Counted from the stretch's first letter, positions 19,376-28,564 are shown. The stretch: 64,000 nucleotides of DNA from Myxococcales bacterium 68-20 (GCA_001899635.1 MKVQ01000002.1:250198-314197), one strand, 5' to 3'. Program-made: numbers and translations. Notes: a model not told the origin generated them from the letters alone.

Positions 19376-21532
19376 ATGGCGCGTCGCGCCTTCCTACCCA
19401 CCATTCCTCCTCCGTCGGGACCGCCGTCGGCAACGCCTTCCCCCCAGTCGCAACAGGGGCGAACGCAGACACCGCCGTCGACCGCCAGTCGGGCGAGCGT
19501 TCCGCCGCCGTCAACGCGGGGAAGCCTTCCTCCGCCCTCGGCGCGCGGGAGCATTCCTCCGCCTTCGACGCGCGGGAGCATTCCTCCGCCTTCGACGCGC
19601 GGGAGCATTCCTCCGTCCAGCATGGGTGACGGCCGGCTCTCGGCACCGACGGGGCTCGACGGAGTGCCGATGCACGCCGTCACGCAGCTCCTCGACCGAC
19701 TTGCCGCTGCAGACGAGGCGCAGTTCCTCGTCACGTGGACGGAGCAGATGCTCAGCGGTCGAGCTCGCCTCGATCCGGCGCTCGCCGTTCGCCTGCTCCG
19801 CGCCTATCGCGAGACGGGCCGCGTCGACCGCGCCCGCGAGCTCGCCGCCTCGCTGCCGAGCTCCCCGTCTTCGTGGAACCCGCTCGACACGGCGCGCCTC
19901 GCGATCGAGCGCGCGATCCTCTGCACGATCGACGGTCGCGCCGATCACGCCGAGGCCGAGCTCCGTCAAGCGTCGCGCGCGCTCACGGTCGCGTCCCGCG
20001 GGACCGGCCTTCGCGAGCAGCTCGACATGCACCTGACGAGCGCGCAGCTCGAGCTGCGGCTCAACCGGGTCCAGCAGGCGCAGGCGGCGCTCCGGCTCGC
20101 CGAGCACGTCGCCGAGCGCCTCGAGGACGGCGCGTGGCGCGTCGCCGTGTCGATGTCGCTCGGTCACCTGGCGATGCGCCTCGCCGATCCGCGCACGGCG
20201 GCCCGCCACTACGGGGCGGCGCTCCAGCGCTCGGCCGCGCGCGGCCTCGCCGGCATGCGCGCGCACGGCAACCTCGCGATCGCCCTCGGCTCGATCGGGC
20301 AGTTCGACGATGCACGCGCCAACGCGGCGACTGCATGTCAGATCGCGGGCGAGATCGCCGCGGGCTGGCGCCACGCCGACGCGTACGACGTCCTCGCGAT
20401 CGTCGAGATCGCGGCGGACCGTCCCGTCGCCGCGCTCCAGGCGCTCGACGACGCGCACGCGGCGCTCGGAGAGCTCGAGCAGCCGACGCTCCGCTATCAG
20501 CTCGCCGGCCATCGCGCGCTTGCGCTCGCGATGCTCGGCCGCGCCCAGGCGGCGAAACAGTGGCTCGCCAAGACGGACAAGCTCCGCGCGGACCTCTTCC
20601 AGGTCGACGCGATCGACGAGCAGGACCTCGTCGCCACGCGCTCGCGCATGCTCGAAGCTTGCGGCCAGCACAAGGAGGCGCTCGAGGTGGCGCTCCCGCA
20701 TGCCGAGCGGCTCCCCGACGCGTTCGTCACCGGCTCGCTGAACCTCGTCATCGCGCGCTGCGCGCTGTCGCTCGGCGATCAGGAGACCGCACGTGTCGCC
20801 GTCGAGCGCGCCGCGCTCTCCGGCGATCGCCACGCGTGGGTATTCCCGGATCGCCAGCAGAGCGCCACGCTCTGGCAGATGGCGTTGAAGAGCGGCGACA
20901 GCCGGGTCGTGCGCTACGCCGAGAAGATCCTCGCCGTCATCACGAACGGCGTGGCCCCTCCCAGCATGCCGCCGCCGTCGGCGCGCGGCGCGAGCATCCC
21001 GCCCCCGCGCGGATCGTTCCCCAGCATCCCCCCGCCCTCGGCACGCGGCTCCTTCCCGAGCCTCCCCGGAGCCCCGGACGACTCGTCCGAGTTCGACATG
21101 CTCCCCGAGGGCGAGACGCTCATCTACGTGACGACGCCGCAAGGCGTGACGCGCGTTCGCTCGTCGGAGATGAGCACCGCAACCGAGGGCTCGACGCTCA
21201 TCGTCGATACGATCACGCACCAGCTCCGCGTCGAGGGCCGCGAGGTCTCGCTCGAACGCCGGCGCGCGCTCGAGCCGCTCGTCGTCCAGCTCCTCCGCCG
21301 TGCACGTGAAGGCCTCTCCGCAGAGGAGATCCTCCGCGCCGCCGGCGGTCCGGGCCCGGAGTCCGCGGACGCGGAGCATCGCGTCCGTGTCCTCATCTCA
21401 CGCGTGCGCGATCTCCTCGGCGATCCGACGGCGATCGAGCGCGTTCGCGACGCAGGCGAGCACGGCAAGACGCGTTACCGTCTCTCGCCCGGCGTGAACT
21501 TCGCGCTGATCGAGCCGCTCTACACCTCCTGA
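19376..21532 (+). CDS. TPR protein with C-terminal winged-helix DNA-binding domain
   Basis: A 718-residue putative transcription regulator without a receiver domain. Residues 1-85 are low-complexity PPPSTRGSI-type repeats. Residues 95-520 are TPR helices (AVRLLRAYRETGRVDRARELA; LGHLAMRLADPRTAARHYGAAL). A second PPPSARGS linker lies at about 525-565. Residues 600-718 form an OmpR/SARP-like winged helix: VDTITHQLRVEGREVSLERR, LLRRAREGLSAEEILRAAG, HRVRVLISRVRDLLGD and TRYRLSPGVNFALIEP. TPRs probably sense a partner or assemble the protein. A -10-like TAAGAT at 19364-19369 lies seven bases ahead of the ATG, so the message may lack a leader. It is divergent from the E1/E2 operon and could regulate it; that is inference. 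Confidence 0.85.
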   Translation: MARRAFLPTIPPPSGPPSATPSPQSQQGRTQTPPSTASRASVPPPSTRGSLPPPSARGSIPPPSTRGSIPPPSTRGSIPPSSMGDGRLSAPTGLDGVPMHAVTQLLDRLAAADEAQFLVTWTEQMLSGRARLDPALAVRLLRAYRETGRVDRARELAASLPSSPSSWNPLDTARLAIERAILCTIDGRADHAEAELRQASRALTVASRGTGLREQLDMHLTSAQLELRLNRVQQAQAALRLAEHVAERLEDGAWRVAVSMSLGHLAMRLADPRTAARHYGAALQRSAARGLAGMRAHGNLAIALGSIGQFDDARANAATACQIAGEIAAGWRHADAYDVLAIVEIAADRPVAALQALDDAHAALGELEQPTLRYQLAGHRALALAMLGRAQAAKQWLAKTDKLRADLFQVDAIDEQDLVATRSRMLEACGQHKEALEVALPHAERLPDAFVTGSLNLVIARCALSLGDQETARVAVERAALSGDRHAWVFPDRQQSATLWQMALKSGDSRVVRYAEKILAVITNGVAPPSMPPPSARGASIPPPRGSFPSIPPPSARGSFPSLPGAPDDSSEFDMLPEGETLIYVTTPQGVTRVRSSEMSTATEGSTLIVDTITHQLRVEGREVSLERRRALEPLVVQLLRRAREGLSAEEILRAAGGPGPESADAEHRVRVLISRVRDLLGDPTAIERVRDAGEHGKTRYRLSPGVNFALIEPLYTS
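19498..19617 (+). repeat. 27-bp tandem repeat coding for PPPS(T/A)RGS(I/L)
   Basis: About four and a half copies of a 27-base unit. The copies at 19552-19578 and 19579-19605 are identical, while the earlier ones (19498-19524, 19525-19551) have diverged. The unit keeps the frame and forms the N-terminal linker of the TPR/winged-helix protein. A related, more diverged set recurs near 20960-21060. Confidence 0.9.
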
Positions 21533-21556
21533 CCTCCTGAGGGGTCGTGGTCTCCG

Positions 21557-22459
21557 TCACGGCTTCTCGACCGGGGTCGGGGCCGGCGTGCGCGCCTTCG
21601 ATTGGTCCTGTTGTTTGCCCGCCGGCTCGCTCGGGATCTTCTCCTTCGGCTCGACGACACCCGGAATACGTGACGACGAGACGGCCTGTTCGGTCTTCTT
21701 GTGGATCTCCTCGGCGCTTGCGAGGTGGTCGGCGACCGTGCTGCGCATCTCGACGAGCATCGCCTTGACGTCCGCATGCTGGGCGCTGGGGATGAGGCGA
21801 TCATCAATCGCCGTGAGGACGTCCTTGTGCGCCTTCACCTGAGAAGCCATGTAGGCCCGGTCGAACGCTGCTCCGCTCTTCGTGCGGAGCTCCTCGATCG
21901 TCTTTTCCACGTCGGCCTTCAGCGCCGCCGAGAGATCGCTGTCGGCGCTGGCGATCTTCGCCTTCTTCGCGTGCGCCTTGTCCTGCTTCAGCGCCTTCCC
22001 GTGGTCGCTCTTCATCCGCGCGGCGAACTTCTTCACGTCGGGCGCGACCGCTTTCTTCAGCGCGACCTCCGCCATCTTCACCTCGCCCTCGTTCGCGGCC
22101 ATCGCGACCCCGAGGACCTCGCCGTCCGTGAGCCGCTTCTCGGCCTTGGCCTTGGCGCGCTCGCGGTCTTCCGGCGACGTCGTCCCTGGTCCGTAGAACG
22201 GCTTTTGCGGCAAGGGCTTGTCGATCGGCGCCTGTGCCGTCGGCGGCTCGAGCGTGGAGCGCTGCGGCGTCGGCGGCTCGAGGGCGCTCGCGAGCGGATC
22301 GTACGGCTTCTCGACCCTCGGCTTGTTGAACGGGCGCTGGGGTTCCGGCTCGGTCGCCGCCGCCGAGCTTCGCGGCGGCTGCTGTTGAGGCTGGCCGCAG
22401 GCAAGCGCCAGCGTCGCGACCGCGACCGCGACCGCGCCGTGTTTGACGTAGGGAATCAT
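21557..22459 (-). CDS. DUF4142-type lipoprotein
   Basis: A 300-residue envelope lipoprotein. The ATG at 22459 has AAAGGAG eight bases ahead. The signal peptide MIPYVKHGAVAVAVATLALAC ends in a lipobox (LALAC). Residues 25-105 are a Pro/Glu-rich stalk with repeated PEPQRPF, EPPTPQR and PLPQKPF. The helical domain at about 115-260 (TDGEVLGVAMAANEGEVKMA, KFAARMKSDHGKALK, IDDRLIPSAQHADVKAMLVE) is the ferritin-like DUF4142 four-helix bundle. The C-terminus is another Lys/Pro/Gln-rich tail. Function of the family is not established, and metal binding is not obvious here. It is convergent with the TPR/winged-helix gene, 24 bases apart. Confidence 0.85.
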   Translation of the reverse strand: MIPYVKHGAVAVAVATLALACGQPQQQPPRSSAAATEPEPQRPFNKPRVEKPYDPLASALEPPTPQRSTLEPPTAQAPIDKPLPQKPFYGPGTTSPEDRERAKAKAEKRLTDGEVLGVAMAANEGEVKMAEVALKKAVAPDVKKFAARMKSDHGKALKQDKAHAKKAKIASADSDLSAALKADVEKTIEELRTKSGAAFDRAYMASQVKAHKDVLTAIDDRLIPSAQHADVKAMLVEMRSTVADHLASAEEIHKKTEQAVSSSRIPGVVEPKEKIPSEPAGKQQDQSKARTPAPTPVEKP

Positions 22460-22655
22460 CGAATGGGCTCCTTTGCTCCGGTTCGTCCGGGTCGTGGGCG
22501 CCGCTGCAATCGAGGTGCCCGCACCGCCCCCCCGCTGCGGCGGCATCGGACGGCGGCGCGACGCGCACGAGCCGTCCGTGCGGCTTACCTCCCTGCCCCG
22601 ATGAGGCCGTGAAGCTCACGAGCGGAGCTGGTACCGCCGCGCCTGACGCCTGACG

Positions 22656-22690
22656 CCGGACGCGCTCGGTGCCGCGCTACGCGCTTCCGG
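22656..22690 (-). terminator. possible terminator after the CPBP-family gene
   Basis: CCGGA and TCCGG, then GCGC and GCGC after one mismatch, pair around a loop. The hairpin ends one base from the stop codon of the CPBP-family gene at 22692, which is the right place for a terminator of the nadB transcript. Confidence 0.35.
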
Positions 22691-22691
22691 A

Positions 22692-23519
22692 CTAGAGGGA
22701 CTCGGCGTCGTCCGCGAGGTGCAGATGGGCGTTGCGACGGCTGAGGAGGCCGAGCCCGAGCAGACCACCGACGGCAAGCAGCGTCGTCCCTGCGAGCCAC
22801 GCGAGCGTCGGCTTGGGGAGGTCACGTCCCATCACCATCGGGATCACGCCGACCGCGACGAACGACATGCGGGCGAGGATGGACGGGAAGACACTTCCCG
22901 TCGCGGCGCGGATCCATGCGAAGACGAGCGACACGACGAGCACGATCATCATCGAACGCGGCGAGCCGCTCCGCAGCGTCTCGAACGCGGCGGTCGCGAG
23001 CACGACGGTCTCCCACCGGCGCGTTCGCCGGAGCGGCGTGAAGATGGCACCACGGAAATACAGCTCGTCGAGGATCGGCTGGATGCAGACCGCGCTGATG
23101 ACGAGCGAGACGCGCTTACCCGTCGTCGCGACCGAGTAGAGGCGATCGAAGTTCTCCTGCTCCTGATCGGACCGCGGCAGCCGGAGCTCCATCAACTGGC
23201 CGAGCCACTCCGCAGGGAGCGACATCGCGATCCCGACCACCACCGCGAGCATCAGCGCGACGACCGACGGCGCACGCAGCGCGAGGACGTGCCTTATCGA
23301 CGTCTCCGGCTCGTGGAGACGCAGGATTCCGAAGAAGACGACCGAGTACGCGAGAGCCACGCATCCCGTCCGCGAGACGAGGTCGAGGTACGCCCCTTCG
23401 CGCCCGGCCTCCGTCATGCCGATGAAAAACGCGTCGAGGAAGACGACGAGGAGCGTCCACAGCGCCGCCGCGGCGAACGTGAGCGGTCGGCCCTGCGGAT
23501 CGGACGAGGAGCTACTCAT
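22692..23519 (-). CDS. CPBP/Abi-family membrane protein with altered active site
   Basis: A 275-residue inner-membrane protein with six to eight hydrophobic helices. The CPBP family are intramembrane proteases marked by EExxxR, FxxxH and HxxxN/D. The first motif is present as DELYFRG (D151, E152, R156), followed by the usual LRRTRRWETVVLATAAF. The second motif, normally FxxxH, reads FETLR (R183). The third, normally with LLHxxxN, reads ILARMSF (R217). Both His residues are therefore missing, and protease activity is doubtful. Its start is only two bases after the nadB stop, so it is co-transcribed with and probably translationally dependent on nadB. A role in NAD metabolism is not implied by the family. 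Confidence 0.8.
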   Translation of the reverse strand: MSSSSSDPQGRPLTFAAAALWTLLVVFLDAFFIGMTEAGREGAYLDLVSRTGCVALAYSVVFFGILRLHEPETSIRHVLALRAPSVVALMLAVVVGIAMSLPAEWLGQLMELRLPRSDQEQENFDRLYSVATTGKRVSLVISAVCIQPILDELYFRGAIFTPLRRTRRWETVVLATAAFETLRSGSPRSMMIVLVVSLVFAWIRAATGSVFPSILARMSFVAVGVIPMVMGRDLPKPTLAWLAGTTLLAVGGLLGLGLLSRRNAHLHLADDAESL

Positions 23520-23521
23520 CG

Positions 23522-25222
23522 TCAGCCTGCGCCGCGCCCCACGTGCTCGTGGGAAGGAGACGGCTTGACGGCGACCGGCTGACCGAGGTGGGCGGCGACG
23601 CCGCGCTTGATCACCATGTCACGCGCCATCCTCGAATCCGTCGCCGGATGGTCGATCGTGAAGTGCAGCCCGCGGCTCTCACGCCGGGCGGTGGCGCACT
23701 CGACGATGAGCTGCGCGACGGTCGCGATGTTGCGGAGCTCGAGCAGATCGCGCGTGACGAAGTACTTCCAGTAGTACTCGGCGATCTCCTCCTGCAGGAG
23801 CGCGATGCGACGAGCCGCGCGCCGGAGGCGCTTGTCCGAGCGGACGATCCCGACGTAGTTCCACATCAGCCGGCGGAGCTCGTCCCAGTTCTGGGTGATG
23901 ACGACGGCCTCGTCGCTCGGCACTGCCTCGCCGACGTCCCACTCCGGCACCTCGGGCCAGGGCTTCGAGCGATCGACGTTCGCGAGCGCGAGCGCGGCGC
24001 GATGGGCGAACACCATCCCCTCGAGCAACGAGTTCGAGGCAAGGCGGTTCGCGCCGTGGAGCCCCGTGTGGGCGCACTCGCCGATCGCCCAGAGACCGGG
24101 GATGGCGGTGCGTCCGTCGAGGTCCGTCGTGATCCCGCCGCAGAGGTAGTGAGCGGCCGGGACGACGGGGATCGGCTCGCGCGTGATGTCGATCCCGACG
24201 CGCAGGCATTGCGCGTAGATGCCGGGGAAGTGCTCCTTGATGAACGCCTCGTCCCGGTGGGTGATGTCGAGCAGCACGTGCTCGGCGCCGCTCCGCTTCA
24301 TCTCGTGGTCGATCGCGCGGGCGACGATGTCGCGCGGCGCGAGCTCGGCATGCGGATGGAACTCCTTCATGAAGGGAGTGCCGTCGAGCCGACGGAGGAT
24401 GGCGCCCTCGCCGCGAAGCGCCTCCGAGATGAGGAAGTCCCTGACCTGCGGGTGGTACAGGCAGGTCGGGTGGAACTGGTAGAACTCCATGTTCGCGACC
24501 TCGGCGCCCGCGCGGAACGCCATCGCGATTCCGTCGCCCGTCGCGACGTCCGGGTTCGTCGTGTAGAGGTAGACCTTCCCCGCTCCGCCGGTCGCGAGCA
24601 CGGTGGCGCGCCCGAGGATGGTGACGACCTTGCCCCGCTCGACGTCGAGCACGTATGCGCCGGCGCAGACCTCGGGCCCGCCGTACTTGGCGAGCGTGAT
24701 CAGGTCGACGGCCATGTGCTCCTCGAGCACGCGAATGTTCTTCTTCGCGGAGACGGCCGCGACGAGCGCGCGCTCGACCTCCCTGCCCGTCATGTCGCCC
24801 CAGTGCACGATACGGCGCGCGCTATGCCCGCCCTCGAGGTGGAGATCGAGGTCCTGCTCCGCATGCGCGAGCGCGGGACCTGGACTCGACTCGTCCGCGT
24901 GCGCGCCCACCGACGCGAGGTCGAACTTCGCGCCGGCGCGGCGGAGCATCGCGATGCGGGCGGGAGCGTCCTTGACGGTGAGCTCCACGGCCCGGATGTG
25001 GTTCAGGCCGGCGCCTGCGACCATGGTGTCGCTGACGTGAGCATCGAACGAGTCGGACGCGTCGAGCACGGCCGCGATCCCACCCTGCGCGTACTTCGTG
25101 TTCGACTCCTCGCGCGCCCGCTTCGTGACCACGATGACCTCGCCGTGCTCCGCCGCCTCGAGAGCGAACGAGAGACCGGCGATGCCGCTGCCGATCACGA
25201 GGAAATCGCACGTCAAACGCAT
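23522..25222 (-). CDS. nadB: L-aspartate oxidase
   Basis: A 566-residue FAD enzyme that oxidises L-aspartate to iminoaspartate, the first step of NAD synthesis. The N-terminus is the FAD-binding motif DFLVIGSGIAGLSFALEAA. NTKYAQGGIAAVLDASDS, HPTCLY, SEALRGEGAILR, HYLCGGITTDLDGRT and GLHGANRLASNSLLEGMVF are the family hallmarks that separate NadB from succinate dehydrogenase. The helical C-terminus (RRLMWNYVGIVR) is complete. I chose the ATG at 25222, with AGAAGGAAG ahead of it, because the longer frame upstream is low-complexity and lacks homology-like sequence. No nadA or nadC is adjacent. It is divergent from etfB across 458 bases. Confidence 0.96.
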   Translation of the reverse strand: MRLTCDFLVIGSGIAGLSFALEAAEHGEVIVVTKRAREESNTKYAQGGIAAVLDASDSFDAHVSDTMVAGAGLNHIRAVELTVKDAPARIAMLRRAGAKFDLASVGAHADESSPGPALAHAEQDLDLHLEGGHSARRIVHWGDMTGREVERALVAAVSAKKNIRVLEEHMAVDLITLAKYGGPEVCAGAYVLDVERGKVVTILGRATVLATGGAGKVYLYTTNPDVATGDGIAMAFRAGAEVANMEFYQFHPTCLYHPQVRDFLISEALRGEGAILRRLDGTPFMKEFHPHAELAPRDIVARAIDHEMKRSGAEHVLLDITHRDEAFIKEHFPGIYAQCLRVGIDITREPIPVVPAAHYLCGGITTDLDGRTAIPGLWAIGECAHTGLHGANRLASNSLLEGMVFAHRAALALANVDRSKPWPEVPEWDVGEAVPSDEAVVITQNWDELRRLMWNYVGIVRSDKRLRRAARRIALLQEEIAEYYWKYFVTRDLLELRNIATVAQLIVECATARRESRGLHFTIDHPATDSRMARDMVIKRGVAAHLGQPVAVKPSPSHEHVGRGAG

Positions 25223-25466
25223 GCTTCCTTCTACCACCGCGGCGCGGGCCGGTGTGGCCGATCCGCGCGCGCGAGTCGCATCCTCGAGGCTCGACAAGGT
25301 CGACGAGACTCGACCGCTCGACGCGCGCGGGCCACGTTCGCGGCTCCGCGCACGACACGACGCAGGGCGCGCCGTTGCGCGCTGCACCTTGCAACCCCCG
25401 TCACGAGCGAAACGAGCGACCTTCGCGATGCCTCGAGCATCGGCTGAGGTCATGCGCGCGCCTCGC

Positions 25467-25487
25467 GTGGCTCGTGGCTCGTGGCTC
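25467..25487 (+). repeat. three tandem GTGGCTC copies
   Basis: Three exact 7-base copies lie in the nadB/etfB spacer, followed by a degenerate one. No function is evident. Confidence 0.8.
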
Positions 25488-25533
25488 GCGTGCTCGAATC
25501 GCGAGGCGCGAGCGCCGCATGTGTGAGGCTGGG

Positions 25534-25562
25534 TTGACACCCGGACGTGCGTTCCCTAAAAC
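25534..25562 (+). promoter_or_regulatory. promoter for etfBA
   Basis: TTGACA at 25534-25539 and TAAAAC at 25557-25562 are separated by 17 bases. This is the best sigma-70-type match in the window. Transcription would start near 25569 and leave a leader of about 110 bases before etfB. Confidence 0.65.
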
Positions 25563-25680
25563 GCGCAAGACTGAATCGCCATTCACTCGCGCGCCGATGT
25601 CGGAACGACGAAGGCGCTCGTGGGCCTTTCAGCACCTTCCAGCGTCGCTGGGCTCGTCCACTTTGGTTCATTGAGGGCTC

Positions 25681-26502
25681 ATGAAAATCCTCGTCCCGCT
25701 CAAGCGCGTTGCCGATCCCGACAACGCGAACAAGGTGAAGGTCAACGCCGGCAAGATCGAGACGACCGGTCTCGAATGGAAGCCGAACCCGTTCGACGAA
25801 TACGCCGTCGAAACGGCGCTCCGCCTCACCGAGAACGGCGCGAACCCGAAGGCCCGCCTCGGCGAGGTCATCGTCGTCACGTTCGGACCGAAGGAGACGG
25901 AGACCACGCTGCGCGGCGCGCTGGCGACCGGCGCCGACAAGGCGATCCGCATCGACGCGACCGACGAGCAGCTCGACGGTGACGTCGTCGCGCGCGCCCT
26001 CAAGGCGCTCATCGAGAAGGAGAAGCCCGACCTCGTCCTCGCCGGCAAGCAGGCCGTCGACGGCGACTCCAACCAGGTCGGTCAGCTCCTCGCCGAGTAC
26101 CTTGGCTGGCCCCAGGCGACCTTCGCCGGCACGATCAAGAGCGAGGACGACAAGGCGCTCGTCGTGGGCCGCGAGGTCGACGGCGGCACGATCAACCTCA
26201 AGGTCACCCTCCCCGCGGTCGTCACCGTCGACCTCCGCATCGTCGCGCCCACGAGCGTCTCGTCGAAGCACTCGCCCGCGCACAAGTACCCGGAGGGCGT
26301 CCGCTTCGCCGCGCTCATGGCGATCATGGCCGCGAAGAAGAAGCCCCTCACCGAGATCAAGCTCGCTGACCTCGTTAGCGACGCGGCTCTCAAGATCACG
26401 TACACCGGCTTCGAGCTCCCGCCCGCCCGCAAGGCCGGCATCAAGGTGACGAGCGTCCCGGAGCTCGTCGAGAAGCTCAAGTCCGAGGCGAAGGCCCTCT
26501 GA
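25681..26502 (+). CDS. etfB: electron transfer flavoprotein beta subunit
   Basis: A 273-residue subunit of the FAD/AMP electron carrier that takes electrons from acyl-CoA and related dehydrogenases to the quinone pool. It begins MKILVPLKRVADPDNANKVK, the standard ETF-beta start. PNPFDEYAVETALRL, VVTFGPKETETTLRGALATG and LVLAGKQAVDGDSNQVGQLL form the AMP-binding domain. The C-terminal arm that embraces the alpha subunit is present (LADLVSDAALKITYTGFELP). The length is slightly above the usual 250. It is 22 bases upstream of etfA and driven by the promoter at 25534. The neighbouring 2-oxoacid dehydrogenase and ETF genes would fit branched-chain amino acid breakdown, though they are in separate transcripts. 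Confidence 0.96.
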   Translation: MKILVPLKRVADPDNANKVKVNAGKIETTGLEWKPNPFDEYAVETALRLTENGANPKARLGEVIVVTFGPKETETTLRGALATGADKAIRIDATDEQLDGDVVARALKALIEKEKPDLVLAGKQAVDGDSNQVGQLLAEYLGWPQATFAGTIKSEDDKALVVGREVDGGTINLKVTLPAVVTVDLRIVAPTSVSSKHSPAHKYPEGVRFAALMAIMAAKKKPLTEIKLADLVSDAALKITYTGFELPPARKAGIKVTSVPELVEKLKSEAKAL

Positions 26503-26524
26503 GGAAGAAGGAAGCGAGAACGCC

Positions 26525-27487
26525 ATGCCCAACATCCTCGTCATCGCCGAAATGCTCGACGGCAAGGTGCGTAAGTCCACGCACTCGGCCATCACCTTCG
26601 CTCGCAACGCGGGCGGAACCTTCTCGATCCTCGTGCTCGGACAGGGCGCGAAGGCAGCCGCCGCCGAGGTCACCGGCTTCGGCGCGCAGAAGGTCCTCGT
26701 CTGCGACGACCCGTACCTCGCCAACCCCGTCGCGGAGCGCTTCGCTCCGACGATCGCCGCCGTCGCGAAGAGCGGCTTCGACGTCGTCGCCGTCACGGCG
26801 AGCTCGTTCGGCAAGGACGTCGCTCCGCGCGTCGCCGGCAAGCTCGGCGCCGGCTACGCGCCGGACATCAGCGGCGTGAAGGACGAGGGCGGTAAGCTCG
26901 TCTACAAGCGCCCCGTCTTCGCCGGCAACGCGTACGCCACCTGCACCATCAACACGCCGGTCCAGGTCGTGAGCGCACGCCAGAGCGAGTTCTCTGCGGC
27001 CGAGCCGTCCGGTGGCGCCTCGCCGGTCGAAGACGTCGCCCTCGCGGCGAAGGACGCCGCGGCCGAGCGCATCGAATACCTCGGCCTCTCCGCTGCCAAG
27101 AGCGAGCGCCCCGACCTCGGCGAGGCGCGCGTCATCGTGGCGGGCGGGCGCGCTCTCAAGGAGCAGTTCGCGACGGTGCTCGATCCGCTCGCAAACCTCC
27201 TCGGCGCCGCCGTCGGTGCGAGCCGCGCCGCTTGCGACGCGGGCTACGCTCCGGCGGAGCTCCAGGTCGGCCAGACCGGTCGCGTGGTCGCTCCCCGGCT
27301 GTACTTCGCCATCGGCATCTCCGGCGCGATCCAGCACCTCGCCGGAATGAAGGGCTCGAAGACGATCGTCGCGATCAACAAGGATCCCGACGCGCCGATC
27401 TTCCAGGTGGCCGACTATGGCCTCGTCGCCGACCTCTTCAACGCAGTGCCGGAGCTCGTCACCGAGCTGAAGAAGGCGACCGGCTGA
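26525..27487 (+). CDS. etfA: electron transfer flavoprotein alpha subunit
   Basis: A 320-residue FAD-binding partner of EtfB. The N-terminal domain starts [19 protein letters not shown] and includes [20 protein letters not shown]. The C-terminal FAD domain has [20 protein letters not shown], then [20 protein letters not shown], and [20 protein letters not shown], all diagnostic. It follows etfB by 22 bases, with AAGGAAGCGAG ahead of the ATG. A strong hairpin with a T run lies 25 bases after its stop, so the transcript is probably just etfBA. Confidence 0.97.
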   Translation: MPNILVIAEMLDGKVRKSTHSAITFARNAGGTFSILVLGQGAKAAAAEVTGFGAQKVLVCDDPYLANPVAERFAPTIAAVAKSGFDVVAVTASSFGKDVAPRVAGKLGAGYAPDISGVKDEGGKLVYKRPVFAGNAYATCTINTPVQVVSARQSEFSAAEPSGGASPVEDVALAAKDAAAERIEYLGLSAAKSERPDLGEARVIVAGGRALKEQFATVLDPLANLLGAAVGASRAACDAGYAPAELQVGQTGRVVAPRLYFAIGISGAIQHLAGMKGSKTIVAINKDPDAPIFQVADYGLVADLFNAVPELVTELKKATG

Positions 27488-27511
27488 TCTAGCCGTCCAC
27501 GTCCACGACCG

Positions 27512-27551
27512 AGCGATCGTCGCCGCAGCGGGAGCTGTAGCGACGATCGCT
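27512..27551 (+). terminator. Rho-independent-type terminator after etfBA
   Basis: A perfect 12-base-pair stem (27512-27523 with 27540-27551) has a 16-base loop. ATTTTG follows shortly after. It lies 25 bases past the etfA stop. Confidence 0.7.
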
Positions 27552-27636
27552 TCGCATTTTGTGGCCATGATGCGAGCGAGCCTTCCCAGGGTCGCGATGG
27601 GACAATGAACGGGATTCGCCGTAGATTGTACCGATC

Positions 27637-28557
27637 ATGCACCCCCGCCTTCCGAACGTCGCGCTCGACGAGATCCTGATCTTCACCAGGGTCGTGCAAG
27701 GCGGCAGCTTCACGGCGGCGGCAACGGCCGTCGGGATGCCGAAGTCCACCGTGAGCCGGAAGGTCGCCGAGCTCGAGGCGCGGATCGGCGCGCGACTCCT
27801 GCAGCGCACGACGCGGACCGTGAGCCTCACGGACGTGGGGCGCGTCTACTACGAGCACTGCGTTCGGATCGTCGCCGAGCTCGAGGAGGCGCAGCTCGCC
27901 GTCTCGCAGCTCCAGTCGACGCCCCGCGGACTGCTCCGGGTGACCGCCCCCATGACGTTCTCGTTCCTCGGACCGATCTTCGCGGAGTACCTGGGGCTCT
28001 TCCCCGAGGTCCAGGTGGACCTGCTCTGCACGGACCGCATCGCGGACGTCGTCGAGGAGCGCTTCGACCTCGCGCTGCGGGCCGGTACCACGCCGGACAC
28101 GAGCCTCGTCGCCCGACGTCTCGGAGTCGTGCGGCGTCGTCTCGTCGCCGCGCCGGAGGTCGCGAAGGCGCTCGGCGCCCCGAAGGAGGTGGCGGAGCTG
28201 GAGGGGCATCCCTGCATCGCGTTCGCGCCGGAAGGAAGCTCGTGGGAGCTCAGGTCGGGGACGAAGTCCGCCGAGCTCACGGTCTTCCCGCGGCTCGTCG
28301 TCAACGACTACGCGATGCTCCGGTCCGTCGCGCGCGCGGGCTTCGGCATCGCCCTCCTGCCGGAATACCTGTGCGCGGAAGACCTGCGTTCGGGACGGCT
28401 CGTGCCCGTCCTCGAGTCCTGGTCGGCGCCCGAGGTGCCCGTGTTCGCGCTCTATCCGAGCACGCGGCACCTGTCGCCGAAGGTGGTGGCGCTCCTCGAC
28501 CTCCTCCGGCAGCGGCTCGTCCTGTCCGTCGAGCCGCTCACGCCGGTCCGCGCCTGA
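27637..28557 (+). CDS. LysR-family transcriptional regulator
   Basis: A 306-residue DNA-binding regulator. The N-terminal winged helix is clear (VVQGGSFTAAATAVGMPKST, then VSRKVAELEARIGARLLQRT). The effector-binding domain from about residue 90 has the CrgA/AaeR-like pattern (GLLRVTAPMTFSFLGPIFAEY, FDLALRAGTTPDTSLVARRL). It reads in the same direction as the pirin and YcaC-like genes that follow and probably controls them; the ligand is unknown. It starts 149 bases after etfA, behind a terminator. Nested inverted repeats lie just after its stop, ahead of the pirin gene. Confidence 0.93.
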   Translation: MHPRLPNVALDEILIFTRVVQGGSFTAAATAVGMPKSTVSRKVAELEARIGARLLQRTTRTVSLTDVGRVYYEHCVRIVAELEEAQLAVSQLQSTPRGLLRVTAPMTFSFLGPIFAEYLGLFPEVQVDLLCTDRIADVVEERFDLALRAGTTPDTSLVARRLGVVRRRLVAAPEVAKALGAPKEVAELEGHPCIAFAPEGSSWELRSGTKSAELTVFPRLVVNDYAMLRSVARAGFGIALLPEYLCAEDLRSGRLVPVLESWSAPEVPVFALYPSTRHLSPKVVALLDLLRQRLVLSVEPLTPVRA

Positions 28558-28564
28558 GCCGATC

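Larger units (their letters stand above)
25223..25680. other. 458-bp divergent control region between nadB and etfB
   Basis: No gene is seen here. The etfB side holds a good promoter (25534-25562) and a leader of about 110 bases. The middle has three tandem copies of GTGGCTC. The nadB side is very GC-rich with several CTCGAC repeats (near 25290-25325), and I find no clear promoter for nadB. Confidence 0.7.

Noticed and set aside
23543-25447. 634-codon plus-strand frame over nadB
   Set aside because: It is antisense to an unambiguous L-aspartate oxidase.
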